From: Beijerinckiaceae bacterium
Lineage (GTDB): Bacteria; Pseudomonadota; Alphaproteobacteria; Rhizobiales; Beijerinckiaceae
Direction of reading: 5' to 3'
Assembly (NCBI GenBank): GCA_024304885.1
Contig: JALJOM010000003.1
Span: forward strand, 592,110 to 656,109
Length of the DNA stretch: 64,000 nucleotides
Shown: positions 62,449 to 64,000 of the stretch, piece after piece
How positions within the stretch are numbered: position 1 is the first letter of the stretch
How the letters are laid out: each line of letters begins with the position of its first letter
The notes under the pieces: model-generated
What the model saw: the letters and a program-made list of their open reading frames with translations, nothing else
The model's database searches: none
What the model was told of the DNA's origin: nothing
Made by a program: the position numbers and the translations under genes

Positions 62449-63035
62449 TTGGCGATCTTCACGCTCTGCAACTTGGCGCCAGCGCCGCCTTCCGGGACGA
62501 TCTCGAAGGCGATTTCCGCGCCGAGGCCGTCCGTCCGGAAGTTGAACGTGCGGTCCGCGCGGCCCTTCGCATCCGTCTTGAGGGTGCCGAGCCTTTCGCC
62601 GCACTTGATGAACACGGCATAATTCGTGTCGGGGCTCGTCGCGGCGACGAGATGCACGTTGACGCCCTTGGAGCGGCTCGACGCGCGATAGACCGTGACC
62701 GAGCCGCCGAGCACGGCAGGTTCCGCCGAGCTGACGTCGTCGTTCGTGCAGCTCGTCGACTCCTGCCGCACGATCGCGCCGGTCGTCGCGAGCTTGGTCC
62801 CGAGCGGGACCTGGTTTGGACAGGCCGTTTCTTCGCGCGCCGACACGACGTAGGAATAGGCCTTGTCGCCGGAACGTCCCGTGCTCGCGACCTCGCCGAC
62901 CTTGCTGCTCGAAGGTGCCTTCTCCACCGAGGTGTAGTCGGCGGCAGTGTCGTAGTAGCAGACGAAGGCTTGGTCCTGGGCGAACGCAGCCTGGGCATTC
63001 GCGACGATCATGACCCCGAGCAACAGATTGCGCAT
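62445..63035 (-). CDS. Secreted protein of unknown function
   Basis: A 196-aa protein with a short signal peptide (1-19, [17 protein letters not shown]). The mature part has six cysteines, is rich in Ser/Thr and beta strands, and has no recognisable motif; [20 protein letters not shown] and [11 protein letters not shown] are its clearest segments. GCAAT precedes the ATG weakly. Its stop codon is provided by a repeat. Confidence 0.6.
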   Translation of the reverse strand: MRNLLLGVMIVANAQAAFAQDQAFVCYYDTAADYTSVEKAPSSSKVGEVASTGRSGDKAYSYVVSAREETACPNQVPLGTKLATTGAIVRQESTSCTNDDVSSAEPAVLGGSVTVYRASSRSKGVNVHLVAATSPDTNYAVFIKCGERLGTLKTDAKGRADRTFNFRTDGLGAEIAFEIVPEGGAGAKLQSVKIAN

Positions 63036-63201
63036 GGCGTTCCTATCTCGTTTCGGCGATTTCCGTTCGAAATCGGGAGCCTGACTATCACGCCGACATT
63101 TTCAAGACTATCCGCCCGAGGGGGCCGGGACCGCGACCTATCGCCCGGCGAGACGCCTTTGCTCCCCGCCGTGGCAGGCCGGCGGCATCCAGTCCTGCGT
63201 C

Positions 63202-63230
63202 TTGTCACCACGCCGGCTGGATCCTACAGC
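63202..63230 (+). promoter_or_regulatory. Possible pyrB promoter
   Basis: TTGTCA (63202-63207), a 17-base spacer and TACAGC (63225-63230), 43 bases before the pyrB start. The -10 is weak, so this is tentative. Confidence 0.3.
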
Positions 63231-63272
63231 ACCTCGAGCGAGCCGCAGCCCGGTGCGCCGGAGCTCGCCGTA

Positions 63273-64000
63273 ATGGATCGCAGCATGGCAATGTCCTCAC
63301 CCGACCTCGTGTTCCCGCACCGGCATCTGCTCGGGATCGAAGGGCTCTCGCCGCAGGACATCGCGGTCCTTCTCGATCTCGCCGAGACGGCGATCGAGGT
63401 GTCGCGCCAGGTCGAGAAGAAGCGCTCGACCCTGCGCGGCCGCACCTTGATCAACCTCTTCTTCGAAGCCTCGACGCGTACGCAATCGTCCTTCGAGCTT
63501 GCGGGCAAACGCCTCGGCGCCGATGTCATGAACATGTCGATCGCGACCTCGAGCGTGAAGAAGGGCGAGACGCTGATCGACACTGCGATGACCTTGAACG
63601 CCATGCGACCGGATATCATCGTCGTGCGCCATGCCCAAGCCGGCGCCGTCCATCTGCTCGCCAAGAAGGTCGATTGCTCGGTCGTCAATGCCGGCGACGG
63701 CGCACACGAGCATCCGACCCAGGCCCTTCTCGACGCGCTCACGATCCGCCGCAACAAGGGCCGCGTCGCCGGGCTCACGGTGACCATTTGCGGCGACATC
63801 CTCCACTCGCGCGTCGCCCGCTCGAATATTCTCCTCCTCGGCGCCCTCGGCGCGAGGGTGCGCGCGGTCGGGCCGACCACGCTTCTCCCGGCGGGGCTCG
63901 AGCGCATGGGCGTCGAGGTCCATCACGACATGCGTGCCGGCCTGAAGGATGCCGATATCGTGATGATGCTGCGTCTCCAGCGCGAGCGCATGCAAGGGGG
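63273..64000 (+). CDS. pyrB: Aspartate carbamoyltransferase, catalytic chain (3' truncated by window)
   Basis: The first 242 codons of the enzyme that condenses carbamoyl phosphate and aspartate in pyrimidine synthesis. ATG 63273 has GGAG nine bases before it; ATG 63285 and ATG 63291 are alternatives. The carbamoyl-phosphate motif STRTQSSFE (67-75), [32 protein letters not shown] and [14 protein letters not shown] are all in place. The frame runs off the window end. No regulatory gene pyrI or pyrC is seen within range. Confidence 0.95.
   Translation, partial: MDRSMAMSSPDLVFPHRHLLGIEGLSPQDIAVLLDLAETAIEVSRQVEKKRSTLRGRTLINLFFEASTRTQSSFELAGKRLGADVMNMSIATSSVKKGETLIDTAMTLNAMRPDIIVVRHAQAGAVHLLAKKVDCSVVNAGDGAHEHPTQALLDALTIRRNKGRVAGLTVTICGDILHSRVARSNILLLGALGARVRAVGPTTLLPAGLERMGVEVHHDMRAGLKDADIVMMLRLQRERMQG

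Overview
The window is about 64 kb of GC-rich DNA from an alphaproteobacterial chromosome, most likely Hyphomicrobiales. The grounds are the split b/b' stator genes of the F-type ATPase, an Irr-type Fur regulator next to mntR, the aerobic (cobG-type) cobalamin genes, the divergent tsaD/hemC pair, and a PQQ-alcohol-dehydrogenase-associated ABC module. That module hints at a methylotroph-like or alcohol-oxidising lifestyle, which is an inference. Two intergenic repeat families occur throughout.

Layout: (1) 1-8.1 kb: the end of a YhaO/SbcD-like nuclease, its YhaN-like ATPase partner and smc. (2) 8.1-9.2 kb: a visibly A/T-richer insert with a small winged-helix protein facing an orphan adenine methyltransferase. 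(3) 9.3-12.2 kb: the ATP synthase Fo operon atpI-B-E-F'-F with promoter and terminator. (4) 12.2-25 kb: a mosaic of DoxX-like, DUF4287 and AraC genes, ftsY, recF, a TIR/deoxyribosyltransferase-like 'TRAFs-binding' protein, anmK, a DUF3108 protein, a GST, a thioesterase and a methyltransferase, separated by repeats. (5) 25-31 kb: PBP1A, tRNA-Leu, an MFS carrier, a cupin and a FemAB-like acyltransferase. (6) 31-33.4 kb: an unrecognised 372-aa protein with a hydrophobic segment, alone in almost gene-free DNA. (7) 33.4-40.8 kb: an amino-acid permease, an aldehyde dehydrogenase, ruvX, an MBL hydrolase and a DUF3300 protein fused to an S74-like chaperone domain. (8) 41-42.4 kb: divergent mntR and irr. 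(9) 42.5-53.8 kb: the cobalamin cluster cobW-N-G-H-I-J, cobK (reverse), cobL, cobM, preceded by a divergent cobalamin-riboswitch-like leader. (10) 53.8-64 kb: tRNA-Gly, a cation/proton antiporter, tsaD (reverse), hemC-hemD coupled to the four-gene PQQ-ABC module, a secreted protein and the start of pyrB.

Tetrapyrrole and cofactor supply dominates the right half: hemC/hemD make uroporphyrinogen III, the cob genes turn it into the corrin ring, and irr and mntR would balance metals. The PQQ-ABC genes are translationally coupled to hemD. No complete new defence operon is seen. The accessory loci most worth a second look are the winged-helix/methyltransferase cassette, the solitary TIR-like protein, the 372-aa protein, the DUF3300-S74 fusion, and repeats that abut or supply stop codons. 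hemC has no ATG, GTG or TTG start compatible with its essential N-terminus. All calls rest on reading the sequence; no database search was possible.
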